Position numbers and translations under genes: made by a program. The notes below the pieces were generated by a model. That model was not told where the DNA came from. It ran no database searches and worked only from the letters and a program-made list of their open reading frames with translations. From NCBI RefSeq assembly GCF_000468755.1, contig NZ_AWEZ01000044.1:1-64000 (forward strand): a stretch of DNA of 64,000 nt, written 5' to 3'. Below, one piece after another: positions 17,740-27,322 of this stretch (the first letter of the stretch is position 1; each line of letters opens with the position of its first letter). The DNA is from Olsenella profusa F0195 (GTDB lineage: Bacteria > Actinomycetota > Coriobacteriia > Coriobacteriales > Atopobiaceae).

Positions 17740-20700
17740 CTACCTCACGCCAGCCTTCTGCTTGGCACGCTCGATGGTGGCCAGCTGCTCGGGCGAGAGG
17801 CGGATGCCATGCACGTGGGCGCCGGCCTCGCGCTCGTTGACCTCGGTGTCACCAAAGGTGCCGTGACGGCGCGTCTCATCCACGTAGGGTGCGACCACGT
17901 GCGTGGTGGGATCGTCGGGGTTCTCGATCGTGAAGGCACCACCCTCGCGGTAGTTCTCCTTGGCCACCGAGATCATGAGCTTGATGCGGTTGAGCTGGTT
18001 GACCTCGGAGGCGCCGGGGTCGTAGTCCACAGCCACGATGTTGCTCTCGGGGTGCATCTGGCGCAGGCGCTTGATCACCGACTTGCCCACCACGTGGTTG
18101 GGCAGGCAGGCGAACGGCGAGGCGCACACGATGTTGGGTGTGCCGTGCTCGATGAGGTCCACCATCTCGGCCGTGAGCAGCCAGCCCTCGCCCATGGTGT
18201 TGCAGAGCGAGAGGATCCGCTTGGCCTTGTCGGCCAGCTCGAAGATGTCCTCGTAGGGCTGGAAGCGCTTGGACTTGGCCAGCATCCTGTCGAGCGGGCT
18301 GCGCAGGGCGTTGATCATCTGGATGCCTGCGTTGTGCGTGAGGCGGCTCGTCGCCTTGGTGCCCAGCTCGCCCGCGGTGTTGATGGCGTTGGACATGCCA
18401 AAGAGGAAGAAGTCCACCAGGCCCGGCACGTCGGCCTCGCAGCCCTCGCCCTCGATGACCTCGACCACCTGGTTGTTGGCGGTGGGGTGAAACTTGACCA
18501 GGATCTCGCCGACCACGCCCACACGCGGCTTGCTGCGGTCGTTCGTGAGCGGCAGGGCGTCAAAGCGCTCGATGGTGTCCTGGCAGAGCTGGTAGAAGCT
18601 CTTGCGGTCAGTGCGCGGGATGAGCGTCTTGGCACGGCTCATGAGCGAGCGGTACAGGCGGTTTGCGGAGCCCCGCTCGGTCTCGTACGGGCGCGTACGG
18701 TACAGCAGCTGCATGATGAGGTCGCCATAGAGCAGCGCATACACGGCCCTCACGATGAGGCTGGGCTTGAACAGGTTGAAGCCGGGAGCCTTCTCATCCA
18801 GGCCGCTGGCAGCCGTGAGGGAGATCACGGGGATGTCCGGATGACCGGAGTCCTTGAGCGCCTTGCGGATGAGGGCGATGTAGTTGGTGGCCCGGCAGCC
18901 ACCGCCGGTCTGCGTGATCATGACGGCCGTGCGGCTGAGGTCATACCTGCCGGAGAGCACCGCCTCCATGATCTGGCCCGTGACCAGGATGGACGGGTAG
19001 CAGATGTCGTTGTTGACATACTTGAGGCCCGTGTCCACAGCCTTGTGGTCCACGGAGGGCAGGAGCACCACGTTGTAGCCCTCGGCATGCAGCAGCTCCT
19101 CCACGATCTCGAAGTGGATGGGCGCCATCTGCGGCGCAAGGATGGTGTAGCCCTGGGCCTGCATGTCCTTGGTGTAGTTGTGCTTCTCGAAGGCGGCGCT
19201 CTTGGCCTCGCGGTACACCGGGGTATGGCGCGAGAGGTCGGTCTGGCGGGCATGCTCGAGCGAGCCATCGGCCATGTGTACGCCCACGGGCGCCACCTCA
19301 CTGACGATGCCGGCCGCCGTCTCGCGTTCCAGCTCGGCCTGCCGCTCCTTGAGGGCAGCCATGAGCGAGCGCACGCGGATGCGGGCGGCGCCTAGGTTGG
19401 ACACCTCGTCGATCTTGAGCACGGTGTAGATCTTGCCGGAGGCCTCGAGGATCTCCTGCACCTGGTCGGTCGTGAGGGCGTCGAGCCCGCAGCCAAAGCT
19501 CTGCAGCTGGATGAGGTCGAGGTCGTTGCGGGTGGCCACGAAGCGGGCGGCGCGATACAGGCGGCTGTGGTACATCCACTGGTCCACGACGCGGATGGGA
19601 CGCTCGGGCAGCATCTTGTGCGCCACGGAGTCCTCCGTGAGCACGGCGAGGCCAAAGCCGTGGAGCATCTCGGGGATGGCGTGGTTGATCTCGCCGTCAT
19701 TGTGGTAGGGACGCCCCGCCAGCACGATGCCGTGGGCACCGTTGTCCTCGATCCACTCGAGGGTCTCGTCGCCCTTGCGGTGCATGGCATCCTTGAAGGC
19801 GAGGTCCTCCTCCCAGGCGGCGTTGACGGCCTCGTCGATCTCCCTGCGCGTGATGGGCTTGCCGCGGAAACGGCCCCTGCCCGCCTTGGCGTCCTCGGCG
19901 CGCTGCACGGCCACGACCTCGTACAGGCGACGCTTGAGCTGCCTCTTGTTGTCGTAGGGGATGAACGGGTCGAGGTACTCCACGTCGGGTGCCGAGAGCT
20001 CGTCCACGTTGAGCTCGAGCGACTGTGGGTAGCTCATCACGATGGGGCAGTTGTAGTGGTTGGTGGCCGAGTCATCCTCCTGGCGCTCCCAGCGGATGCA
20101 AGGCATCCAGATGAAGTCCGGGTCCTTCTCGAGCAGGTTCATGATGTGCCCATGGCTGAGCTTGGCCGGGTAGCACACCGACTCGGACGGCATGGACTCG
20201 ATGCCCGCCTCGTACGTCGCCTTGGTGGTGCGGTCGGACAGGATGACCGAGAAGCCCAGCTTGGTGAAGAACGTGTGCCAGAAGGGATAGTTCTCGTACA
20301 TGTTGAGGGCGCGCGGGATGCCCACGGTGCCACGGGGCGCCTTGTCGGCAGGCAGGCTCTCGCGGTCGAAGAGCAGGCGGTTCTTGAACTCGAAGAGGTT
20401 GGGTGCCTTGGACTGCTCGCGCTTGGGCTTGCCGGAGCCCTTCTCGCAGCGGTTGCCCGTGATGAAGCGACGACCGTTGCCAAAGCTGTTGATGGTGAGC
20501 TGGCAGTTGTTGGCGCAGCGCCCGCAGTGCGACTGCGTGCGCCTGACCTTGAGGTTGTCGATCTCCTCGCGGGAGAGCAGCTCGGAGGTGCCTGAGGCGC
20601 CCGCACGGTCGCGGGCGAGCAGGGCCGCGCCATAGGCGCCCATGACGCCGGCGATGTCCGGACGGATGACGTCGCGGCCGGTCAAGAGCTCGAAGGCGCG

Positions 20701-22446
20701 CAGCGTGGCGTCGCTCATGAACGTGCCTCCCTGCACGACGACATACGTGCCGATCTGGTCGTAGTCGCGCAGCTTGATGACCTTGAACAGCGCGTTCTTG
20801 ATGACGGAATACGAGAGGCCCGCGGCTACGTCGCCGATGGTCGCCCCCTCCTTCTGGGCCTGCTTGACGCGGGAGTTCATGAACACGGTGCAGCGGCTGC
20901 CCAGGTCGATGGGACTCTCGCCACGCACGGCCGCCTGCGCGAACTCCTGTACGGTCATGCCCATTGAGTCGGCGAAGTTGGCGATGAAGGAGCCGCAGCC
21001 GGCGGAGCAGGCCTCGTTGAGCATGATGTGCTCGATGACACCGCCCCTCACCTGCAGGCACTTCATGTCCTGTCCACCGATGTCCAGGATGAACTCCACG
21101 TCGGGCACGAAGGCCTTGGCACCCCGCAGGTGGGCCACGGTCTCGATCTCGCCGGAGTCGGCGCGCAGGGCCTCGATGAGGATGCCCTCGCCGTAGCCGG
21201 TGGTGGTCACGTGGCCGATGGTGCAGCCCTCGGGCAGGTGGTCGTAGATGTCGTCCATGATCCTGCGCGCGGTGCCCAGGATGTCGCCGTTGTTGTTGTC
21301 GTACCAGGTGTAGAGGAGCTGCCCCGACTTCCCCACCACGGCGGCCTTCATCGTGGTGGAGCCAGCGTCGATGCCGATGAACACGCGGCCGTGGTAGGCC
21401 TCGAGCTGCCCCTTGGGAACCACCTGCCGATCGTGGCGACGCTTGAACTCCTGATAGTCCTCCTCGGTGGCAAAGAGCGCGTCGAGACGCGCGACCTCGG
21501 AGCCCTGGGTGTCCTTGAGGTTGGAGAGCGCATCGATGACCTGCTGGAACGTGACGTGCCTGTCGGACTCGCCGGCAAGGGCGGCCCCGGTGGCCACGAA
21601 GAGGTGGGCGTTCTCGGGGATCACGCGATGCTCCTCGTCGAGCTTGAGCGTCTCGTAGAAGCGGTGGCGCAGCTCGGAGAGGTACTGGAGCGGGCCACCG
21701 AGGAAGGCCACGTAGCCACGGATGGGATGGCCGCAGGCAAGGCCGGAGACCGTCTGGTTGGCCACGGCCTGGAAGATGGAGGCCGCCACGTCTGCGGGGG
21801 CGGCACCCTCGTTGAGCAAGGGCTGCACGTCCGACTTGGCGAACACGCCACAGCGTGACGCGATGGGATAGATGTGCGTGGCCTCCTTTGCCAGTTCGTT
21901 GAGGCCGGAGGCGTCCGTCTTCATGAGGGAGGCCATCTGGTCGATGAAGGCGCCCGTGCCGCCGGCACAGGTGCCGTTCATGCGCTGCTCGATGCCACGG
22001 TCGAAGTAGATGATCTTGGCGTCCTCGCCACCCAGCTCGATGGCGCAGTCCGTCTGGGGGATGAGCGTCTCCACGGCGCGCTTGGAGGCGATGACCTCCT
22101 GCACGAACTCGAGGTCGAGCCACTTGGCAAGCAGCATGCCGCCCGAGCCCGTGATGGAGACGCGCATGGACGGGTCGCCGATGACCGACTGGGCACGGCG
22201 GAAGAGCTCGCAGGCCGTGGCCTTGACATCGGTGTGGTGGCGCTCGTAGCTGGCATACACGAGGTGGTTGCCCTCATCGATGACGGCAAGCTTGACGGTG
22301 GTGGAGCCCACGTCGATGCCCAGGCGCAGCCGGGCGTGGGAGAGGTCCACCGTATGGGCCGGGTAGAGCTCCGCGCCAATCTGCCTGAGCTCGATGGGAC
22401 GGCCCACTGCGGCCTGTGCCCGGTTGGACGATGCGTGGTTAGTCAT
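17740..22446 (-). CDS. giant BadF/HgdC-type activator fused to dehydratase-like domain (1568 aa)
   Basis: This is a large cytoplasmic iron-sulfur protein related to activators of 2-hydroxyacyl-CoA dehydratases. Two ASKHA ATPase domains lie in tandem: the first opens LRLGIDVGSTTVKLAVID (about residues 39-56), the second VFIGIDAGSTTMKAAVVG (about 365). A Cys cluster SHCGRCANNCQLT follows the second domain. Next comes a DUF2229 region (VGIPRALNMYENYPFWHTFF), and the C-terminal third resembles the dehydratase D-component. Proteins of this size are widespread in anaerobes but of uncertain role. ATG 22446 has a GGGGGAGAGCACC ribosome site and overlaps the TetR stop by 8 bp, so the two are co-transcribed and probably co-regulated. 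Confidence 0.85.
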   Translation of the reverse strand: MTNHASSNRAQAAVGRPIELRQIGAELYPAHTVDLSHARLRLGIDVGSTTVKLAVIDEGNHLVYASYERHHTDVKATACELFRRAQSVIGDPSMRVSITGSGGMLLAKWLDLEFVQEVIASKRAVETLIPQTDCAIELGGEDAKIIYFDRGIEQRMNGTCAGGTGAFIDQMASLMKTDASGLNELAKEATHIYPIASRCGVFAKSDVQPLLNEGAAPADVAASIFQAVANQTVSGLACGHPIRGYVAFLGGPLQYLSELRHRFYETLKLDEEHRVIPENAHLFVATGAALAGESDRHVTFQQVIDALSNLKDTQGSEVARLDALFATEEDYQEFKRRHDRQVVPKGQLEAYHGRVFIGIDAGSTTMKAAVVGKSGQLLYTWYDNNNGDILGTARRIMDDIYDHLPEGCTIGHVTTTGYGEGILIEALRADSGEIETVAHLRGAKAFVPDVEFILDIGGQDMKCLQVRGGVIEHIMLNEACSAGCGSFIANFADSMGMTVQEFAQAAVRGESPIDLGSRCTVFMNSRVKQAQKEGATIGDVAAGLSYSVIKNALFKVIKLRDYDQIGTYVVVQGGTFMSDATLRAFELLTGRDVIRPDIAGVMGAYGAALLARDRAGASGTSELLSREEIDNLKVRRTQSHCGRCANNCQLTINSFGNGRRFITGNRCEKGSGKPKREQSKAPNLFEFKNRLLFDRESLPADKAPRGTVGIPRALNMYENYPFWHTFFTKLGFSVILSDRTTKATYEAGIESMPSESVCYPAKLSHGHIMNLLEKDPDFIWMPCIRWERQEDDSATNHYNCPIVMSYPQSLELNVDELSAPDVEYLDPFIPYDNKRQLKRRLYEVVAVQRAEDAKAGRGRFRGKPITRREIDEAVNAAWEEDLAFKDAMHRKGDETLEWIEDNGAHGIVLAGRPYHNDGEINHAIPEMLHGFGLAVLTEDSVAHKMLPERPIRVVDQWMYHSRLYRAARFVATRNDLDLIQLQSFGCGLDALTTDQVQEILEASGKIYTVLKIDEVSNLGAARIRVRSLMAALKERQAELERETAAGIVSEVAPVGVHMADGSLEHARQTDLSRHTPVYREAKSAAFEKHNYTKDMQAQGYTILAPQMAPIHFEIVEELLHAEGYNVVLLPSVDHKAVDTGLKYVNNDICYPSILVTGQIMEAVLSGRYDLSRTAVMITQTGGGCRATNYIALIRKALKDSGHPDIPVISLTAASGLDEKAPGFNLFKPSLIVRAVYALLYGDLIMQLLYRTRPYETERGSANRLYRSLMSRAKTLIPRTDRKSFYQLCQDTIERFDALPLTNDRSKPRVGVVGEILVKFHPTANNQVVEVIEGEGCEADVPGLVDFFLFGMSNAINTAGELGTKATSRLTHNAGIQMINALRSPLDRMLAKSKRFQPYEDIFELADKAKRILSLCNTMGEGWLLTAEMVDLIEHGTPNIVCASPFACLPNHVVGKSVIKRLRQMHPESNIVAVDYDPGASEVNQLNRIKLMISVAKENYREGGAFTIENPDDPTTHVVAPYVDETRRHGTFGDTEVNEREAGAHVHGIRLSPEQLATIERAKQKAGVR

Positions 22447-23173
22447 CGGTGCTCTCCCCCTTGGTCGCATGCGTGGCGGGCTCGAGCAGCCCAAGCGCGA
22501 TGCTCGGAATGTCAAAGTGCATGGTGCGGCCATACAGGTCGCCAGGGCGCACGAACATGAGCGATGTCATGATGCGCGCCATCATGGAGACCGACTCGTG
22601 CATGCCGCTGGTGAGCCAGCGCACCAGCACGCTGACCTCGGCGCCAATGGCAAACGTCAGGTAGTAGTCGAAGATGGGACCCAAAAGGTCCAGATTGAGG
22701 CCCTCCGCCGCGCGCGTGGCCACCACGTCGCGCACCATACGCTCGATGCGGCCCACGAACGCCGGGTCGCCCCCCTCGCCCAGAAGCGCGGAGAGATAGT
22801 CGCCATGTCTCTTGAAGTACGCGAGCAGCTCCTTGGAGCCGGGGCAGGGCGCAAAGTCATCCAGCGCCTCCTGGAGCACGTCCAGGTTGACGACGGTGAT
22901 GTTGCCCACGAGCCCCTTGAGGTCGCGGATGGTGTCCTCCTCGATCTGGTTCACGAGATCGGCGATGTCGCGGAAGTGCGAATAGAACGTGCGGCGCGTC
23001 ACGCCGGCACGGTCCGTGACGGCCGTGACGGTCACCTGCGAGAGGTCACCCGTCTCCTTGATCTCGGCCGCAAGGGCGTCGCGCAGGGCACGACGCGTGC
23101 GCAGGGTGCGCCGGTCGGTGGTGGCACGCGTCCCGCCCGGAGGCGTAGGCTTTTCCATAAGAGCAGGTCGCAT
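22439..23173 (-). CDS. TetR-family regulator
   Basis: This is a DNA-binding regulator. The helix-turn-helix region is at about residues 45-70 (VTVTAVTDRAGVTRRTFYSHF), preceded by an Arg/Thr-rich N-terminus. The ligand-binding half is helical and ends with the segment SIALGLLEPATH. The 244-aa length is normal. It overlaps the start of the giant activator gene, so it likely controls that gene and itself. A 10-bp inverted repeat lies 29 bp upstream of its start. ATG 23158 (MEKPTPPG) is an alternative start. Confidence 0.85.
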   Translation of the reverse strand: MRPALMEKPTPPGGTRATTDRRTLRTRRALRDALAAEIKETGDLSQVTVTAVTDRAGVTRRTFYSHFRDIADLVNQIEEDTIRDLKGLVGNITVVNLDVLQEALDDFAPCPGSKELLAYFKRHGDYLSALLGEGGDPAFVGRIERMVRDVVATRAAEGLNLDLLGPIFDYYLTFAIGAEVSVLVRWLTSGMHESVSMMARIMTSLMFVRPGDLYGRTMHFDIPSIALGLLEPATHATKGESTDD

Positions 23174-23201
23174 ATGATGGTGCTCCCATTTCTTCTCACT
23201 G

Positions 23202-23236
23202 TGTGCAGTACGTTACAGCATGAGTAGTATTGCACA
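23202..23236. promoter_or_regulatory. candidate TetR operator
   Basis: TGTGCAGTAC (23202-23211) and GTATTGCACA (23227-23236) form a 10-bp inverted repeat with one mismatch and a 15-bp spacer, just upstream of the TetR gene. Position and symmetry fit an autoregulatory operator; this is not proven. Confidence 0.45.
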
Positions 23237-23412
23237 ATGTGCGCAAGAACACATGCCACATGCCTCCCCGCACGGAAGCGACACAGTTGCACACCGGACG
23301 ACCGGCATGCATGCCTAGGTGTGCGTGGGCAGCTCACCGGCCCTCATCAGCGGCGACGACCCCTACGCACCGTCTCGGACATGAGCGCGTGGCAGGGGGC
23401 ACGGGAGAGACC

Positions 23413-23932
23413 ATGACCATCCTCCATGCGTTCACCGACGTCGCGCCGGGGCAGACCATACGTCTCATCACCATGGTAGACCCCAGCCCGGCAATCCATC
23501 AAGCTCACCGTGGGGCTCACCGCTCCCGAACAGGGCACCATGCCTATCGAGGACGTCTTCACAGGCAGCTTGCAGGGGATGCGCGCCTTCTCGCTGGACT
23601 GCTGGGCGCTGGATGACTGCGATCTCACCTGTGTCCTCGCCCAACAAGATCCGTCGACAGCGCCACGACCTCAAGCACGTGCTTGCGACCATCGACGCCT
23701 ACGAGCGAGCGGGGGGCCACGAGGCGGTGCGTCGTTTCGTGGAGGAGCAGACCGCCAGTCAGACGCAGACGAGACGCTCAGGATGGCCGCCGACGCGCGA
23801 CAGGTGATGCCCGGCGTCACCCTCAAGTTTCCCGAGGGCACCAGGCACATCCACGTGCGGCGCGGTGACATCGCCCACGTGTACCGCCTATGGCAGCAGT
23901 GGGGCTTCCAACTTGCTAAGGCGTGCGGCTAG
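23413..23932 (+). pseudogene. decayed unknown gene with several frameshifts
   Basis: Protein-like pieces run on in three frames: MTILHAFTDVAPGQTIRLIT after a GGGAGAG ribosome site, GLTAPEQGTMPIEDVFTGSL to LDCWALDDCDLTCVLA, then RQRHDLKHVLATIDAYERA, and finally PGVTLKFPEGTRHIHVRRGD. Joining them needs at least three indels. The family is not recognised. The order and lack of gaps argue for one former gene of about 170 codons. Confidence 0.5.
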
Positions 23933-23955
23933 CGTGACCGCGCCCTTGCGTCGTC

Positions 23956-24059
23956 GAGTCGTTCGCAAATTATCAGGCTTCGCTCATGTCTGTAGATGCA
24001 TCAACGATATATCTACCTGCAGGTCTATAAAACCGCTACGCTAAAAAATGCGAACGACT
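23956..24059. repeat. inverted-repeat element, copy A (104 bp)
   Basis: The element is bounded by GAGTCGTTCGCA (23956-23967) and TGCGAACGACT (24049-24059). The AT-rich interior contains AAATTATCAGGCT and TATCTACCTGCAGG. It shares ends and interior words with the elements at 39919 and 44681. It is non-coding. Confidence 0.75.
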
Positions 24060-24119
24060 AGGGGGCACACTGCCGCGATCGTCATGGCCGGGAGATGACT
24101 CGATGCCGAGCCGCTCGTG

Positions 24120-24482
24120 TCACCCATGGCATGACCTCAGGGCATGGCGATACTCCTCATCAGCCTGGTCACGCTGACGCTCGAGATCCCTCCGCTCGCG
24201 CGCAAGCTCGCCATGGCATTCGCCAAGCCGCATGGTCGCCTCGCCCTGCGCGCACGCGAGCTCCTCTGCGGCAAAGGCAGCCTGACGCGCGACGCACGGC
24301 ACCGTACCGAGCATGTCATCGACCATGGCACGGCAGCGGCCAACATCCCATAGGAACCCCTCTTCCACCTGATCGAGACGTCGCTCGCGCACCCTCAGCG
24401 CATCCTCACGGCACTCGAGGCTCTCACACTGCCTGTGATAACGGCGCACCGCCTCGTCTTCCAGACGCCACAGCCCATACAT
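24120..24482 (-). CDS. small coiled-coil protein divergent from the LXG operon
   Basis: This is a 120-aa, almost entirely helical and charged protein (HRQCESLECREDALRVRERR, LARERRDLERQRDQADEEY). ATG 24482 follows GGGGGTTCC, a good ribosome site; the track upstream of it is not protein-like. No membrane segment is seen. It is transcribed away from the WXG100-like gene with a shared 90-bp promoter region, so it may be a helper or chaperone of the LXG toxin locus. Small helical proteins next to LXG genes often are (Lap proteins). That role is inference. Confidence 0.6.
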   Translation of the reverse strand: MYGLWRLEDEAVRRYHRQCESLECREDALRVRERRLDQVEEGFLWDVGRCRAMVDDMLGTVPCVARQAAFAAEELACAQGEATMRLGECHGELARERRDLERQRDQADEEYRHALRSCHG

Positions 24483-24571
24483 GGAACCCCCAGCAAATCT
24501 AACCGCTTTCTCTGAAGATTGTTTATATAATACGGTAAAGAAGAGCAAGCCCTTACGTCAAAGAGGGTCCC

Positions 24572-24880
24572 ATGGCAGGCGTAGAGATTCGTTCCAACCT
24601 CGCGGCGGTGGGCGAGCAGGCGTCAACGCTTGAGGCCACCGTCTCTGCCTGCAGCGAGATCTCCTTCCAGCAGCTGGCAGGGGCGACGAGCGGCATCGCC
24701 GGCAGCGACGCTCACGACCAGGTCGCATCATCCTTCGCGGCCAACCTGAGGGCATGGAATGGGCTCGTCCGTACCGACGCCGCGGCGATTCGCTTGGCGG
24801 GATCGTCCCTCGCGAGTGCTGACGACGGGGCCGCTCGCGCGCTGTCTGCACACGAGAGAGGGGGTGTACATGAGGGTTGA
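24572..24880 (+). CDS. WXG100/Lap-like type VII secretion partner
   Basis: This is a 102-aa, two-helix protein with no Cys-rich or membrane segment. A hairpin of helices is suggested by SNLAAVGEQASTLEATVSAC and FAANLRAWNGLVRTDAAAI. A WNG triplet (WXG-like) sits in the second helix, though not in the usual central turn. Such small proteins are encoded next to LXG toxins and pair with the LXG domain for export by the type VII system. The stop overlaps the LXG gene start by 11 bp. A TATAAT box lies at 24526-24531, 46 bp before the start. Confidence 0.7.
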   Translation: MAGVEIRSNLAAVGEQASTLEATVSACSEISFQQLAGATSGIAGSDAHDQVASSFAANLRAWNGLVRTDAAAIRLAGSSLASADDGAARALSAHERGGVHEG

Positions 24881-26549
24881 GAAGGCTCGGCTGCTTGAGC
24901 TGCTTCACGCCGAGAACGAGCAAATCGAGGGTGCGCTGCCCGCCTACCAACGACAGGCCACGGCCCTGCAGGCAACGCTCGACGATGCCTCGCTGAACGG
25001 CAAGTCGTACGATACGCTACGCGAGCGTATCCAGGAGACGCATGCGCCGCGCGCGAGGGCGCAGCTCGCCTCCCTCAAGGCGCTCGCGGATGGCAATGGG
25101 CGCAATGCGGACGCGGTATCCACACTCCCCGAGACCTCACCCGGCGTCGCCGACACCGCCGAGGCACAACAACGGATCGACGAGCTCGAGCGCATGAACG
25201 CGGATCTCCAGAGCCAGCTCGAGGCGGCGCAGGGAACGGACGCCGAGAATGTGATTGCCAGCCCCTGTCAGCGGGCCATGGGCGCGAATGCCTCCATGAT
25301 CGCAGCCCTGCACGACGCCATTGCGCAGATAGAGGCATACGCCGCCGCTTCAGCTGGCTTCTACCAGGACGCCCAGGATGAGGTTGAGGGGCTCTCCCAG
25401 GTGGGCATAGGTACGTATCATATGGCCGAGCAGTCCGAGATGCTTGTCGATGACGCGTACGTAGAGCAGAGGCTCGGCGTATCGAAGCAGGACTTCGTCA
25501 AGATGCAGATGGAGCAGTACGGTTTCGACGAGGAGACGGCCGAGACCATGTGGGAGATATACAAGGCCCTCTACAGGAAGTACCCCAAGGCAAGCCAGGA
25601 GCAGATCGACTGGATGTGGCTGAGGATCATGTCGCAGCCAGACTACAATGGCTTTTCGTGGCGCAACGTCTGCGGAAACCCCATCGGTGCAGACGGGCAG
25701 AGGTTCTATGAGGACTACAACGCGGACGACAACGAGTACGTAATCAAGTACCTGGGCATCGATGCAGAGGCGTGGGCCAAGCTCAAGTTCGCAATCGCAA
25801 TGCAGCACTTTGTCTCCAGTAACTATGGAAAGAAGAAACTAACTGATCTCGATGACCCCGACAGGAAACGCATCGAGCAGCTCTACAAAGAGGCCTATGG
25901 GAAGGATGATTTCGAAAATCGCTTTGGCGACTATATACAACGGTATGGCGACGATGCCAATAACGGCCATGCTTATGCCGATTTCTCCCACCAGTGTGTC
26001 ACCGCAGCAACTATGTACAGGGACGACATGCAGGCTGACATGGGCTTCTCAGAAGGCGCCGACGAGCGCAAGGCCTTTGCGGGATGGATGGGCGACTGCG
26101 TGCTAGTGAGCGAAAAGGGCCACACCACCCTCGGCCCCGATGACTACAAGGCAGACCTCGATGCCGATAGCATATCTCGCAGGGCCCGCGGGGAGGGAAA
26201 ATCCTATCAACAGGCAGCCAAGGAATACTACGGCGACATAGCCTCGGGAGCCACGAACCGCGCCGACGAATTCACGGGCAATCACGGCGGCTACGACAAC
26301 GTGGTCAACCAGGTATTCATGACCCTGGCCTACCCCGACGATCTCGCAACCCTCTTCAAGGAGCAGGTCGTGCTGCGAGTCGAAACTAACCCATATAGTG
26401 ATTCATCACGCATGCAACAGCTCGAATCCCTCGGCACGGAGGAGAAAGAGCAGAAAATCGGTGAGGACTACCAAGTACGGGATACCAAGGTCTTCCTCGA
26501 CGGGCTCAAGAATCACCAGAACGAGATTCCCCGGGAGCCCGAGCAGTGA
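24870..26549 (+). CDS. LXG-type polymorphic toxin, TelC-like C-terminus
   Basis: This is a predicted type VII-secreted antibacterial toxin of 559 aa. Residues 1-200 form a helical LXG-like domain (SLNGKSYDTLRERIQ at 41-55, coiled coil 95-120). The C-terminal domain carries the conserved-looking blocks YADFSHQCVTAAT (369-381), AGWMGD (404-409) and DDYKADLDA (424-432). Length, layout and Asp-rich motif resemble TelC of Streptococcus intermedius, a lipid II phosphatase acting outside the cell; this is from memory of the family, not a search. ATG 24870 follows a GAGAGAGGGGG ribosome site and overlaps the WXG100-like gene. Three immunity-like genes follow with 4-bp overlaps. No type VII machinery gene is in the window, so the secretion apparatus must lie elsewhere. 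Confidence 0.7.
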   Translation: MRVEKARLLELLHAENEQIEGALPAYQRQATALQATLDDASLNGKSYDTLRERIQETHAPRARAQLASLKALADGNGRNADAVSTLPETSPGVADTAEAQQRIDELERMNADLQSQLEAAQGTDAENVIASPCQRAMGANASMIAALHDAIAQIEAYAAASAGFYQDAQDEVEGLSQVGIGTYHMAEQSEMLVDDAYVEQRLGVSKQDFVKMQMEQYGFDEETAETMWEIYKALYRKYPKASQEQIDWMWLRIMSQPDYNGFSWRNVCGNPIGADGQRFYEDYNADDNEYVIKYLGIDAEAWAKLKFAIAMQHFVSSNYGKKKLTDLDDPDRKRIEQLYKEAYGKDDFENRFGDYIQRYGDDANNGHAYADFSHQCVTAATMYRDDMQADMGFSEGADERKAFAGWMGDCVLVSEKGHTTLGPDDYKADLDADSISRRARGEGKSYQQAAKEYYGDIASGATNRADEFTGNHGGYDNVVNQVFMTLAYPDDLATLFKEQVVLRVETNPYSDSSRMQQLESLGTEEKEQKIGEDYQVRDTKVFLDGLKNHQNEIPREPEQ

Positions 26550-27322
26550 CCCGCCGCGGGCGCATCCTCGTCGCGCTGGCCGCCGTCGCCCTGGCGGCCT
26601 ACGCGGCCCTGGGCGCGGCGGCGACCGTGCACCACGAGCGGTCGATACGCAACGTCTTCGACGAGATGGCGCTCGAGGGCCCCATGACGAAGCCGCAACT
26701 CCCGTTCCCCTGGATCCGGGGGACCATGGGCTTCCCGCCCGACTTCAGGTGGGAGCCCGGCACCGGGGACAAGTGGGTGCCCGAGCCCGAGGTGAGGTCG
26801 GAGACCTTCGCCTACGCGGGCGACCTCGGCAGGCCCTGGGACGGGATGGAGTGCCCCCATGCTACCTTTCCGGTCAGCGGCGCCTTCGTCAGCGTCAGGA
26901 GCGACGGCATCGTCACGGGGGGTTGCAACACGGAAGACGGCATGACGGAGGGTGGGCTGGCCTTCACGGCACGCTTCTACTGGTCCTATGACCCCGCAAC
27001 CCGCACGCTCTCGTGGGAGCAGTACCTCACGACCTATGAGCCCGACAAGATAGACCGCAGCAAGAGCTCGGAGTACAACGGGCAGTTCTACCACAGCCTC
27101 GCCCGCGAGGAGTGGCTCGCCGCCACCGGCGTGGACGGCGCCAGGCTCGACGCGTGGGCCGACCGCGCCCTCGGGCTCGGCATCAGGGGCTGGCTCTCGC
27201 AGAACGCCGGGCGCACGCGCTTCTCCGCGGCCGACCTCGGCGACTTCAACCTCGCGGAGGACAACAGGGAGCGCCTGCAGGCCTTCCTCGACTCGCTGGG
27301 GGACGAGGGGCCCGAGCAGTGA
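26546..27322 (+). CDS. TipC-like membrane-anchored immunity protein, paralogue 1
   Basis: The 258-aa protein has a short basic N-terminus, one hydrophobic signal-anchor (ILVALAAVALAAYAALGAAA), then HERSIRNVFDEMALEGPM and a beta-rich outer domain with WIRGTMGFPPDF and FYHSLAREEWLAATG. Immunity proteins for TelC-type toxins (TipC) are single-pass proteins facing outward, and this fits. It starts at GTG overlapping the toxin stop (GTGA), so translation is coupled. The middle (about residues 70-135) differs from the two following paralogues, while both ends are nearly identical. Confidence 0.65.
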   Translation: MTRRGRILVALAAVALAAYAALGAAATVHHERSIRNVFDEMALEGPMTKPQLPFPWIRGTMGFPPDFRWEPGTGDKWVPEPEVRSETFAYAGDLGRPWDGMECPHATFPVSGAFVSVRSDGIVTGGCNTEDGMTEGGLAFTARFYWSYDPATRTLSWEQYLTTYEPDKIDRSKSSEYNGQFYHSLAREEWLAATGVDGARLDAWADRALGLGIRGWLSQNAGRTRFSAADLGDFNLAEDNRERLQAFLDSLGDEGPEQ

